This document shows positions 1-11,500 of a stretch of 26,115 nucleotides of DNA, piece by piece. Within the stretch, counting starts at the first letter, position 1. The number at the start of each line of letters is the position of its first letter. The translations under genes were made by a program, and so were the position numbers. The DNA lies in NCBI GenBank assembly GCA_001662425.1, contig BDDC01001365.1:1-26115 (forward strand), read 5' to 3'. The notes beneath the pieces are model-generated. The model worked only from the letters and a program-made list of their open reading frames with translations. It made no database searches and was not told the origin of the DNA. This DNA comes from Chlamydomonas sphaeroides. Its lineage: Eukaryota > Chlorophyta > Chlorophyceae > Chlamydomonadales > Chlamydomonadaceae.

Positions 1-114
1 GGATGGGGATGGGGATGGGGATGGGGATGGGGATGGGGATGGGGATGGGGATGGGGATGGGGATGGGGCTGGGGCTGGGGCTGGGGCTGGGGCTGGGGCT
101 AGGGCTGGGGCTGG
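1..114. repeat. (GGGGAT)n to (GGGGCT)n hexanucleotide microsatellite
   Basis: About eleven GGGGAT units run directly into about eight GGGGCT units, with one GGGGCT unit altered to AGGGCT near 100. Every unit carries a run of four Gs, so the + strand could form G-quadruplexes and the complement i-motifs. The array probably lies in an intron of gene 1. The open frame across it, reading Met-Gly then Leu-Gly repeats, is a by-product of the repeat. Confidence 0.95.
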
Positions 115-249
115 TGGAAAGGGCGGGGAAGGGTGGGATGCGGCGGGCTTGTCAACAGTGGGTGCGACCTGCTGTACGTCTGATGACACGCACTTGACGC
201 CGCTGCCCCGCCTGCTGTGCGGCCCCGCCTGCCGTGCTCGATCGCGCAG
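1..249 (+). other. Intronic sequence before the first visible exon of gene 1
   Basis: The stretch holds the hexanucleotide array (1-114) and then unremarkable intron sequence ending in the acceptor GCGCAG at 249. The exon at 250 begins in the last two bases of a codon, so at least one coding exon lies upstream of the window. I see no convincing exon here. Confidence 0.6.
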
Positions 250-722
250 GCCCCGCCTTCGGCCGCTGGGTGACCCTGCAGGTGGCTGAGTGGGGCACGG
301 CCCGGGTCCGGAGGCGCGCTGGGCGGGACCCTGCCTTGAGTTCGCATGCTATGGAGCTATGGAGTATGGGTCATCTATCTAGCGGATGCAAGCGCCGCCG
401 GTGCTGCCGGTGTGTATGTGCCCCGCCTCTCAGCGCTGCGCCCTCCTGGCCGCCGCCCCCCACACACATGTGCGCTGCAGAATTTCAACAACCGCTCGTC
501 AACTGACTACCACATGTGAGGGAGGGTGGGGGAGGGGGGTTTGGGGAGCGTGAGGCAGGCAGCGCGGCGGCGCTCTGCAATCGTGCCTTGACGAAACTGG
601 CTGCGTCCTGTCAGCATCCCGGCGTTCTCGGCATCCATGCATGCTCACATCTCCTCGCGCCTGGGTCTCCCCGCGCTCGCGCAGGTCGGTGATCGAGCTA
701 CAGGTCTTTGGCTGGCTCATGG
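250..722 (+). other. F5/8C domain, C-terminal part (gene 1, repeat 0)
   Basis: Exons 250-281, 481-515 and 685-722 read through GRWVTLQ, NFNNRSSTDYHM and SVIELQVFGWLM. This matches the closing strands of the later, complete F5/8C repeats of the same protein: GRFVTLQNFN then IIEVQVFG, and GRYVTLQNFN then FHEIQVFG. Only the C-terminal third is visible and the rest is off the window. NRS is a potential N-glycosylation site. The splice between TLQ and NF is phase 0, as in repeats 1 and 3. Confidence 0.75.
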
Positions 723-3700
723 GTGGGTAGACAGGTGTCGGCATTGTCGCACGCATCGCAGAAGAACATGCATACAGGCCCCCTGTGCCGGGCTGCACCG
801 ACCAGCCGGGGAGGCCCAATAAACCCCAGCTTGTCCCTCACCCGCCCCCGCACCTGTGTTTCTCCCCGCCCGTCCCCAGCCCCGTCAATCAACCTGGCCC
901 GGCTGCGGCCCGTGTTCGTGTCCTCCCGCATCGTCAACGCCACCTTCTCACCCGACAAGGTCGTGGATGGTGTGACCACATCAACCGCAGCCGCGCCCAA
1001 CGCGTTCACGTCCGATTTTGGCACCCGCGACTCGTGAGCACGGGGCGCTGGAAGCTGATTGTAGCTGCACGGTACTAATTAGGAAGAACGGCATGTCATC
1101 ATTGCTCATTGCTGCCGCGCGTCCATGCCCAAGCCTGAGTACATGGACGCAAGCGCGCTCGGGGCGCTGAGCCGATCGCTCGAGGGGATCCTGCAGCCGC
1201 CATAGGCCAAGGGGCGGGAATAATGTACGGCTCCGCCACCTGCGCCCCACCACCCGCCACCCCTGCCTGGCCACCTACCTGCCCCATGCGTCACCCACCG
1301 CTCGGCCCACGCCTGCAGGAAACCCTTCCTTTCCATAGACCTGGGTGAGACAGGGCGGCGCATGCTTGCTTGCTGCGTCGAGGCCATCAGCCGCTCGACC
1401 CCGCCCGCCCTGTCGGAGCAAGCTTTTTGTGGCACTGACATGCACACACACGCTGAATCAGGAGTGCGCTGAAGTGCAACTCACAAGCGAACACAGCAGC
1501 ACAGAGCACGCGCCACATGTTGCAGCCAGCCATCACAGCACGCACCCTCCGCCCCATCACACCTGCTGCATGCCGGTCTGTCTGCCTCCACAGGCGTTAG
1601 CACCACCATCTCATCCATCGTACTTTTCAATCGAGGGGACTGCCCTGGTAAGTAATAATGTGCGAGGGCCGGCATGACGGAAGATGCACAATGCCGAGGG
1701 GAGCGAGGCAGGCAGTGGACCAGGCGGCGGACGCAGCCAGGCTTGCACAGCGGGGCTTGGCGAAGATACCTCCAGACGTCGCTGCAGCTTTTTGCCGGGA
1801 TTGGGTCGCCAAGGCTGTGAGCTTAGCTAATTTCTTGTGTCCCTTGGCTATCTTTCGGCTGCAGCCTGCAGCGGCTTTCTGCAGTCTGCGGAGCTGCGAG
1901 TGGGCAACACACCCATCCTGCGGCCCTCTGATGGCGACAAGCTTGCCAGCAACGGACGTAAGGGCACTGTGTTGGGGCTGGCTTTCTAGCTACTATAGTA
2001 CTGCTTCTTCTTTCATATCTTATGCATTATTGTGCTTGATGCTTGGTATGGAAAGTCCAGGGCAAACAAACAGTGCACACAGCAGGGTATCGTTGCAAGC
2101 AAGTGCTTGGTTCGTTTGTCAAGCAATCAAACCTGTTGTCAAGCGCCCTGACAAGAATGCGAACTGCTGCCAATGCCCTTGCATGCCGGTCAACAAGCAG
2201 TGGTGTGGAAGCAGCCCTACCCGGGCAGCCTGCTGGCCGGCGCCAACACGTTCCGCTTCACCAACCCCGCCACTGGCCGATTTGTAACACTGCAGGTGCT
2301 TTGCTTTATTGCCTGCTTGGGCACGGCCGCAGCAAGCTAGAAATAGAAATAGAGGTACAGCGAGCTAGCGAGGGAGATATATAAACATCACACACGCCTC
2401 CACATGCTGACCACACTCAACACGTACTCCCCGCACCCCATGTACGCATCCTGCCTCTCATTGCAGAACTTCAACACACTGAGCTCTTCCATGCAGCTCC
2501 AAATCATTGAGGTTCAGGTGTGTCGTGGACGCTTCCAGCAGGGGAGGAAAGGGTTCCAATTCCCATCGATGCCCGCTCTAACCTCCTCGCGTGTGCGTGC
2601 TGCACTTGCTGCTCAGGTGTTTGGACCTCCGCAGCGTCTTGACAGCGCCAATGAGCAGGACGAGGTGAGCCCGCGCGCTGAGCCAGGCCCACAACAGTGC
2701 AGCGTCAGAGCCGATAACAGCCACGCACTGCACGCGTACAGCAGTACCGACCCCAATGCATAGACGTTATTGCGGTTGCGTTGCCCGATGGCTGCATTGT
2801 ATGCATACGTTTTGGCTAATCTGGCCCCCTCGAACTCCCATCCATCCCCTCTAATTTTTCCCCACGCATCCATCCATCTATCAATGTTTCCGCCCTGCAG
2901 TGCTTCTGGAGTCCATGTCGTTCAAAGCACGCCAGCTGCATCGATACCGCCAGCAGCTTTTCCTGCCAGTGAGTCGTGGTGTTAGGCCTTGTGACGACTC
3001 GCCTTGACTTCCGTCAAGCTGACCCTGGGGCCCACAGCAGCCACACGCGTTATTACTAGCACGCGCACGTCTGCTGTCTTGCTAGCGCTTCATGCATCGC
3101 GGGGGTCGAGTAAGGGACGATTCACGCTCCGAGACACGCATGCCTCGGCCAACAGGCCCGCAACAGACCTCAAATTTGCTTTCCTGCCCTGGTTCAATCG
3201 ATTGCAGGTGCGACAGCGGCTATGTGCCTGCCGCCTCGACCTGCGTGGACCTCAATGAGGCAAGCCCACCCATGGGTACTGCTTGCTGGCGTGGGGGCAC
3301 ATCACACCTACCATACCCCATACTTGTGGGGTCCGGGTCATGCATGCCGTACGTGTTGTGGACACAGGCGTGTATGTAATTCGCCGCAGGGCCTGTGTGG
3401 TGGCGATGTGTGTGGTCAGCGGCTATAGGAACGAACCTGCATGCCGCGATCCCCGTATTTTTACATCACCTCACCACCAGCCAACAACACCAACACCAAC
3501 ACCAAACGCCGCCAACACTCCGCCCCTGCAGTGCACCGCCGGCACCCACGACTGCGACCTGGCCACATCGGTTTGCCGCAACACGGAGGTGGGCTCACAG
3601 CACCACTCGCATACGCTCCTTGCTGCGTTTGCAGGGGCGGCTGTTGCTCGCGGGTCCATATAGACAGGGCATCCAAGTACAGCACGCTTTGCACAATGTA

Positions 3701-5541
3701 TGGGGGGTGGGCTGTGGCGACCGCTTATTGTTGATGGCGGCGTATTGTGTCCTTGACATAGATTGTACTAGATAGGCAGGGGGGCTGGGCTGCTGTGCGC
3801 GATGATTGTCCATGCTGAATTGTGTCTGTTTTCGACTCTTGACATACATCCGCAGGGCTCGTTCGTGTGCGATGCTATGCCGCCAGCGCCACCGCCAGTG
3901 CCCTCGCCGCCACCATCGCCACAGCCCTCACCACCTCCGCCACCCTCGCCACAGCCCTCGCCACCTCTACCGCCCTCACCCGAGCCCTCGCCGCCTTTGC
4001 CGCCCTCGCCCGAGCCCTCACCACCGCCATCCCCGTCACCCCCGCCCTCACCAAGTCCACCACCCGCACCACCACCCTCGCCAAGGCCACCTCCCTCACC
4101 ACGGCCCGCCCCCAGGCCACCCCGTCCCTCGCCACCCTCGCCGCCAGCCCCCCCATCACCACCCCTGGCGCCACCCGCGCCACCGCCTACCCCATCACCA
4201 CCACCATCTCCGCCCGCACCACAGCCCTCACCGGCTCCTCCCTCACCACAGCCATCGCAGCCGCCCTCACCAGCACCACCCTCGCCAGCGCCAGCCCCCA
4301 TGCCGCCCTCACTGCCGCCCTCACCTGCCCCGTCACCGGGCGCCCCCCCTCCCTCGCCAGCCCCGCCGCCAGGCCCGTCACCTCCCCCGCCGCCCTCGCC
4401 AACGCCACCAGCGCCCCCGCACCCCTCGCCAGCCCCTCCCTCGCCGGCCCCGAGGCCCCCGCCTGTGGTCTGCGGTGCCGGGTGGGTATTGCATGGCTAG
4501 CATCTACATATATATATGCATGTGCTGCATCCTGCTCATGGCTCATGCATGCATGCAATGCCACCGTGCATGTGCACCACATCGTTTAGCTGATAACCCG
4601 CTCGCCTACCTAGCTGACATGACCTCGGCATTGATCGCGCGCCCGTATGCACACGCGGCCGTTGTCAGGTTCACGTACTCAACTGCCGTGGAAAACTGTG
4701 TGGACGTGGATGAGTGAGTGCGCGTGCGTGTGCTTGGTGGTGGGCTAGCTAAGCTGCGTGGCAGCCTAGCAGCCTAGCAGCTGCTGCACACGGCCAGCAC
4801 ATATGCGGCCGCCAGCGGGGCATGCGTTGCGCAGACATACATGCTGGCTTTGCTGTCCGTCTGAGCAAAGGTGTATGTGGGTATCGCACCCGCTGGCTAT
4901 CTCTATATCGCCTTCTCTCCTCCCTCCCTCCACCCTACCCCGCCCGCCGTCCCTTTCCCCCGACCAGGTGCACGGCCAGCCCCGGCATCTGCGGTGGCGG
5001 CACCTGCACCAACAGCGAAGGCAGCTACAGCTGTGAGCTGGGACGGCTGCTGGGCTGTGGAGCCGGGATGGATGGGTGCCATGGGAGCCCAAGCAAGGGC
5101 AGTCAGCAGCGCAGCTAGGATTGATGTGAAGGAGCGGCACGCAGCGGGCCTTGGCTGGACTGCCAAAGGGTGGAATAATGTGCCCATTGTCAGTTCAGCA
5201 GCAGGCCCCTTACTTATGCCCAGCACCGCGTGAGAAGGTCGCCTGCCCGCCTCGCCTGCCTCGATCGGCCGCTGTCAATCTCCATGTATGCTGCAGGCAC
5301 CTGCGACTCCGGCTATGCCAACACTACCTCGGTTAAGACGTGCCTGGACATTGACGAGGTGTGATCATACTTGCGTATTGCATGGATATGTTTTTAGTTG
5401 TATGTTATTGCCCGCCTCAAGAGGAATGTTGCCGTCACATCATGTTTTGAAACTGCACAGCTTTCGAGCTACGCTATGTATCTCCCCCATCACAACTACA
5501 AACAGCGCTCCAATTGGCTGCAACCACAGCTTACCTGGCGT

Positions 5542-5583
<42 letters not shown>

Positions 5584-8500
5584 ATGCGGCCCACCCGCAG
5601 TGTGCCACGGGCGCCGCCAGCTGCTCTGCCACCTACTCGGTGTGCGCAAACACCCCCGGCAGCTGGACCTGGTGAGCAGCTCTAACAATTGATCGCTGGT
5701 CACAAACCAACGCAGTTGCGGTGTTGTTGGATTGCGTACGTACGGTGGTGGGGATGGGGACTCCTTTCTTTGAACGGCGTGGGATCTGCACGTGTTGCAA
5801 CGATACAACCGGGGGCCATAGCCAGTGAATATACATATATCTTATATATGTACCGCTTCCACCAGGATAGCTGGGATAGCTGATAGCAATCCTTGCGGCT
5901 CCCATTATGCCCGTCATGCCCTTGCATCATCTGATGTCGCTGCCTCGCCAACGCCACACCCCATCCCCCAGTGCCTGCCTGGATGGGGCGGACGCAGGCG
6001 CTGACTCTCGCACATGCGGCCCCGGTGAGACGCCTGCCAGCATCTGCATCAAGATCATTTCGATAAAGTAATATAACGTGACATGTGCATATGCTACCTT
6101 GTGCCGACACACACCGGTTGACAGCCGCCCAAACCCGGCCCTGCACTGCCTGCATCCATCCTGCAGCCATCAACGGCAACACCACCAGCAACGTAGCCCT
6201 GTCCAAGGTGTGCCCTGCATGCTTGTGGATGCTGCCATGTCGTTAGTTGTCGCTTAGCTAGGTCAACGGATATATCCGGCCATTGGGGCGGGACTGGCAC
6301 TCGGCGGGCTAGCTGGGTAGCTTCAGCCGGCCGACAGCCGGCCGACAGCTAGCAATATATAGGCGAGTCTCCCATTCCGCTAGGCGCTGCAGTCTCTTGG
6401 TGACTTGAGGCCCGAATGGCGGGGATGGGCAGTCGTCAGCCACCACGCACGAGTGACTTTATTTGGCAGGAGACGAGCCCTGCGGCGTTGAAGAGCTCGT
6501 TTACCAGGGTACCTGTCCGGCATGCAGCGGCCTCGCAGCCGGCCTGTCCAATTTCTCGGTTGCTCCTATGCCTCCCCGCCCGCTCCTCATCAGTCCGCCG
6601 TGGCGTCAAGTGTGTACACGTGAGTCATGCATGCAGCCCATGTTGACTGAGTTGCAAGCCCCTTGTTGATCCCTACACCTCTTGTCTGTACCGTGACAAC
6701 ACGCAATGAACATTCCTGGTGACACGGTGTACGTGGCCAGGGAGCGGCAGCGCCTCACATATGCGTACACATCATGTCAAACACCTCCGGACACGTTCGT
6801 GTCCCGCCCGCCTCCGCAGAAACCCGTATTATCCATTCAATGTCTTTGGTGCCGCGAGAGTGGTGGACGGCGATCTCACTGACGGCGCCAACGGCTACAA
6901 CCACCTCCTCACGCAATCTTCCGATGGTGGGTCGATCGCAGCGGGCTGCTGTTGCAGCTGTGATAGGGGTGATTAAAACGTGTTGCATGCATGCGTGCTA
7001 GCACTCCTAGCACGTGTGCGCCAATACACTTGCTTGGTGTGAGGATGGGCTGCGTGGGATGTGGCATGAGCGCTGCATGCAGTGGCCGCCACGTGCCCGA
7101 CTCCAGCACATGTTCCTCCTGCGCGACCTAACCCCCTGTCCTCCACTCCAATTGGCCCCTGCACGCAGTCAACCCCTACCTGGCCGTGGACCTCGGCTTC
7201 CGTGCGCTGGTCAGCCGGGTGGTGATCTGGAACCGTGACACCAGCACCCTGACTCTGATGCGCCTGCAGAATGGGGTGAGTGCATGCAGAGCAGCGCGAC
7301 GGCAGGGAGGCAGGGTGACTGCAGATAGAGCGCAAGGATATCCCCAGAGGGCATGGCAGCGGGCTGTTGCGGTGGCGTTGATGTGGGCTGGCAGTGGATG
7401 GACCGGCTCTCGCTTGCGCAAGGGCGGAAGGGAGAGGGGAGTACGTAACTGCAGCACCCTCAAAATGCCTAGTCCAGTGCGGGGTGCGTGCGATAGGGGC
7501 GGCCTCTGCTGCCATACATGTGTTGCACTTAACACGTGCACACACATGGTGTGTTCAGAAATAAGTATAATAGTAGTACAAAACCAACACAAGGGAGAAT
7601 GGCGCGCCGGCCGTGCGCAGAGGGAATGCAGTGCGTGGTTAGGTGCGCCAGTGCAGAAGGAAGCCCAACCAGGAGCGCCCGCAAGGACCCCGAGTCCCGG
7701 CCCAGCCCGCGTTACCGCAGTGACGCGACGGCCAGTGCAGCGACGTTGTTGTCGGATGCAGCGGCAGCGCGCAGCACCCGCCGACGCTCGCTCTAAGGAA
7801 CCCATGCTAACAACACAACTCGGCCCTGTCACAGCACGCCCGCGGTACACGCGTAGACGTACCTGCATCTGCATCTGCAGCGCCTGGAACTGGCTCAGCG
7901 ACAGCTGCCGGCAGCAGCGCCGGTGGTGTGTGAATACATACACATACGTACGTACTTGATTTGCTTACTTCGTGTACCATGCATCTTCCACTTCGGCAGC
8001 AGCGCCTTCAGCCGCCTAAGCCGCCCGTGTTCGTGCCCACGCGTTGGCAAAAGCCACACCCCTCACAAGCGGGGGCTGCACGGGGTCGCGCAGACAATGG
8101 AAGGAGCCGCAGTCCCCCTTGCTTGTCTGTGGGCATTCCAACTAGACACCGCGCAACACCCCACATACAGGAGCTGCGTATCGGCGATGTGGCAATCAAC
8201 GCCAATGACTTCAACGATACAACGATCGCCCTCAACATGCTGGTGGGGTACCGGGCGGCTAACGAACCACAGACGGCATGCTATGCGGACATGTGCTGAC
8301 AATGACACGTGTATTGGTGGACGGACTCGCTCACTCACTAAGGCCTCCTGTTCGTTACACGTTTGCATAGGTGTGGCGCAATGCGCCTTCCGAGTTCGGT
8401 GAGTTCAGCTCGCATGCTGTGCGCGGTGCATGCGCACCGCTGGCCCGCTGTTCGGCGTCCGCCCGGCCGTGCCCTGCAGTTCGTATCCCCGTGTGGACAG

Positions 8501-11500
8501 CACCTCACATTCCCTGGCCGGCCGCCCGCCCGTCGAGTTCCCTGCCTTCAACAGCACGACATAATTTATACTGGCCGCTTGCCACGCATACATATCACCT
8601 GACCGCCGGCACAACACGTTGTTTGGCCGCCTGCTGCCCCAAGCAACTGTATCTGCGGGTTCAGTTCCCCCGCTGCTCGGCACGCACGCGTTGCCCGTCC
8701 CCGCCGGGCAACCCACACGCAGGCCTTGCCGTCTACAACATCTCCCTGCTGTCGTGAGTTGGGGTCCGCGAGTAACGACGAAAGGGGTGGCGGCCAGGGG
8801 GCGGCGGTATGTAGCAGCTGCATGACAGGGACGACAGTGTGTGGGAGAGCATGGCACGCGGCCAGTCAAGCACGGCGTGGCCAGCCGGCGGCAGTACCTT
8901 GCTCGAGCGCCTCCCCACCTTGCTTCCCGTTCCATTCGTGCCTCTACCCTCAGTGCCCCCGCCTTTGGTCGCTACGTGACGCTGCAAAACTTCAACCCGG
9001 ACACAGCCAATCAGGAGCTGTGAGTCGTGGGGCGGGCCCCTGCTGGCGTGTGTGTGAGAGGGTACACTACACCGGCACGTATGCCGGCTTGCGTTGCAAG
9101 CAGCGCCATATCAATGTGACGTCAGGGACGTAGCCGTTTAGCCACGCACGCATGTAGCCGTTTAGTCACGCACCTTTCAAATGAGCCTGACGACTGCGCT
9201 GCGCAGCCCCTCCCCTGCGCACAAACCCAAGGCCCTCGCTCTCCCTCCCTACCCTCAATCAACCCAGTCACACCATCCATCATGCGATCCCCTCGCTCCC
9301 CTGTACCCCCGGTCCTTCCATGCCATCTCTTCTACCTCCGCAGCGCATTCCACGAGATCCAGGTCTTCGGCTCAGCCCTGCCCAGTAAGATCGAAGACGC
9401 ACCCCATGTGCACCACACCTAGCTAGATTGCAAACATGTGTTGTTGTTGAGGCTTCGGCCCTGTTGCTATTATATTATAATATGTATATATATATATCGT
9501 CGTGTGGAGCAAGGGACGCGACCCTGCGTCCCAGGTCCCGCGGATGCTTGAGTGAACAAACCCTGCACCCCCTCCCCACCGCCCAACCAGCTGTTGACGT
9601 CAATATTGCGCTCCGGCGGCCTGTTCACGTCAGCAGCAACTCCGTGACACCCTCGGTGGCGTCGCGGCTGACTGACGGACTCACCACCGACATCTACACA
9701 ACGGCCTCTGGCACCGAGGTGGGCTGGGTCCCACCAGATAGACCGGATCGGAGTAGTGAGAGTGGGCCGGATTCCTCCCTGTTAGGTGTTGCTTGCCCGT
9801 GCTTCTTGGTGGAGCCTGCCATATGCCTCGACCCCTTGCCTCACAGGGCTCCTATCTAACGTCAACCCCAATGCAATGCAGGACCCCACGCCCTTCATTG
9901 CCATCGACCTGGGTGAGTGGCGTCCTTGGCGATGGTTAGGAATGTAAATGTCCTTATACAACGTGTAAAATATCTAAGAGTGTATGATTGGTGGGAACCC
10001 CTGCATGATGCAGCAGCCGTCGTCAGCAGCCATGAAGCCCAGCCGCGACGCCGAGAGTGTAGGCGGCGGCAGCTCCCGGCCCACGTAGTCCCGTAGCGGT
10101 GGCGGCGGCAGCCGTAAGACCTCCACGCCCCGCAGCCGTGGTGTCAGCTGTGGTGCCGCTGGTCCGGGCATGCAGTGCCGGCGCCAGCAGCGATCGACGC
10201 CATTGGGCTCCGCGGCAGCAGCGCCAGGGGCCCGCGGTGCCGCCCAGCAAGCCTGGCAAAGCCACGGCCGTCGCGCCCACCTCAATGATGTGTCCATCGT
10301 AATGTCGTCTTATGTCCAGCATATGTTTGTACATGTTTATTAACATTGACTATGAAATGGCAAAGAAATCAGCTCGCTCGGCTAGTTGGGCAACTCGCTG
10401 GGCATGGCAACGCGGAACAACTGCTCGCTGCGTGCTGCTGCCTCCATGTCACGTCATCAAGCTACCAAGCCATCGGAGACGTGCATCTGCATGCCGCAAG
10501 CAAAGATTCCACATCTATGTACGCCATGTCGCTCGCCGTACATGTGATGGCGTCGGTTGCTGCTGCCCTGGGTTACCCCGGCCCTCGCTCATGACGCAGC
10601 ATGCGAGGCTCCTGGTGTGCCAGCCATGTGCCTCTTACTATAACCTTGCGGAATAGTAATATACTAGTGATATGCATACCCATATAACTCCTTTACGTTT
10701 CATTTGCATATAGCTTTGTTCCGTGTGCCACGTGCTGGCTGCCCTCCCTCCTCTCCCATGCGCATTACAGGTGTGAACTCCACCATAAGGACCGTTGAGG
10801 TCGTCATTGCCAGCGGCAACCGTGAGCCCAAGGGACAGGCTGGCGTGTGTGTTGTTCGCAATTGTTTGCAAGCAGCTCTCTCCTGCTACCATGCACATAG
10901 GCCTGCCCATGTTTGCACGCACTGACGTTCACGCGCGCGTGGTTGCACGTGCAAACACGCATGTGCCCGCCCCCTGCCCCACCGTCCACCCCTTTGCCAG
11001 TCCTGGGCTGGGACACGGTCCGCATTGGCAACACCGCGATAATCAGCCCCGGAGCCGACCTGACGGCCAACACGTTGGTATGGCTTACAGCCGCCCCCAC
11101 CTACCATACGACCGTCACAAAGACATACAGCCTGGGCTCGGCGCGCACCGGTCGCTGGGTAACGCTGCAGGTGCGTGGCTGGGCAGCAGCACTGTCCTCA
11201 CTGGCTGCGTGCCGCCGACGACCTCGCCCAGACCGGCTACTGCATCACGATATGATGCATGCCCAAAAGCCGCCCTCATGCGTGGTCTGCATACATACAT
11301 TCTGTGTGCGATGACACGACTTGCTGCTGCTGTTGCAGGGCTCTGGCAGCACCGCCGCTCGCTCGCTGGTGGAGGTGCGGGTGCTGGGCCAACGCACCTC
11401 CCCGCAGCGCGCCGCCATACCCGGCTGGTGCGCCCAGGGCGCCGCCGCCAGCTGCACGGGCGCCAACTTCCGCTGCCTGGACACGCTGTCGGGGCCCAAG

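Larger units (their letters stand above)
3241..4698 (+). other. Split calcium-binding-type EGF module 2 with internal Ser-Pro stalk (gene 1)
   Basis: DLNE at the end of exon 3208-3259 joins CTAGTHDCDLATSVCRNTE (3532-3588) and GSFVC (from 3856), giving Cys1 to Cys4 of an EGF module. In other EGF modules one residue separates Cys4 from Cys5. Here Cys4 (3868-3870) is followed by 200 codons of mostly Pro and Ser before VVCGAG, whose Cys (4471-4473) begins GxGF and runs to GFTYSTAVENC, which fits Cys5 and Cys6. DVDE of module 3 follows at once. The simplest reading is one EGF module with a rod inserted in it. A four-cysteine half-module and a separate two-cysteine piece is the alternative. Confidence 0.75.
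5341..6024 (+). other. Calcium-binding-type EGF module 4 (gene 1)
   Basis: Exons 5297-5358, 5601-5671 and 5972-6024 give LDIDE then CATGAASCSATYSVC, ANTPGSWTC, A, CLDGADAGADSRTC, then GP. The spacing of all six cysteines fits the family. It is followed after a short NGNTT linker by F5/8C repeat 2, so this EGF tandem acts as a spacer between the stalk and the next glycan-binding-type domain. Confidence 0.85.
6167..9382 (+). other. F5/8 type C domain (gene 1, repeat 2)
   Basis: Exons 6167-6207, 6594-6619, 6820-6926, 7169-7275, 8171-8242, 8371-8398, 8723-8753, 8954-9019 and 9344-9384 form it. It reads SNVALSK, SAVASSVYT, NPYYPFNVFGAARVVDG, then NPYLAVDLG, SRVVIWNRDTSTL, ELRIGDVAI, LVWRNAPSEF, LAVYNISLLS, APAFGRYVTLQNFN and AFHEIQVFG. 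The NVAL-xK start, VVDG, AVDLG core and closing IQVFG are the family signature. The introns seen after DLG and after TLQ in repeats 1 and 3 are absent here. The small exon 6594-6619 was chosen because it alone completes the NVALSK to SSVYT strand in phase. Confidence 0.82.
9591..11398 (+). other. F5/8 type C domain (gene 1, repeat 3)
   Basis: Exons 9591-9718, 9882-9912, 10771-10821, 11001-11170 and part of 11339-11515 form it. It reads VDVNIALRRPVHVSS, ASRLTDGLTT, then DPTPFIAIDLG, GVNSTIRTVEVVIASGN, DTVRIGNTAI, TLVWLTAAPTY, ARTGRWVTLQ and SLVEVRVLGQ. The order of strands and the NIAL-xxP start match repeats 1 and 2. NST is a potential N-glycosylation site. It carries the intron after DLG (phase 1) and after TLQ (phase 0) seen in repeat 1. 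In exon 11001-11170 the sequence GTATGG at 11093 could serve as a donor, but the frame runs through it. Confidence 0.85.

Noticed and set aside
3..197. Met-Gly/Leu-Gly repeat protein at the window start
   Set aside because: It is a translation of the hexanucleotide microsatellite, without further coding support.
4500..4560. CATGCATGCATG and TATATATATG runs in the intron after the stalk
   Set aside because: Short simple sequence with no sign of function; volvocine introns contain many such runs.
3768..4717. Long overlapping open frames on both strands across the gene 1 Ser-Pro stalk (for example His-Pro-Arg-rich, Ala-Thr-rich and Gly-Glu-rich readings)
   Set aside because: They are products of the CCN/TCN codon composition, which excludes stops in most frames. 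Only the SPP frame joins in phase to EGF exons on both sides.
6471..6510. Exon candidate reading ETSPAALKSSFTR in the intron 6208-6593
   Set aside because: It follows an acceptor-like GGCAG, but its end does not give the phase needed for exon 6820-6926. SAVASSVYT at 6594-6619 fits both phase and the F5/8C strand.
7186..7959. A 257-codon open frame starting within F5/8C repeat 2
   Set aside because: It begins as the true exon 7169-7275 and then reads through the donor into the intron. The domain continues only if the intron is removed.
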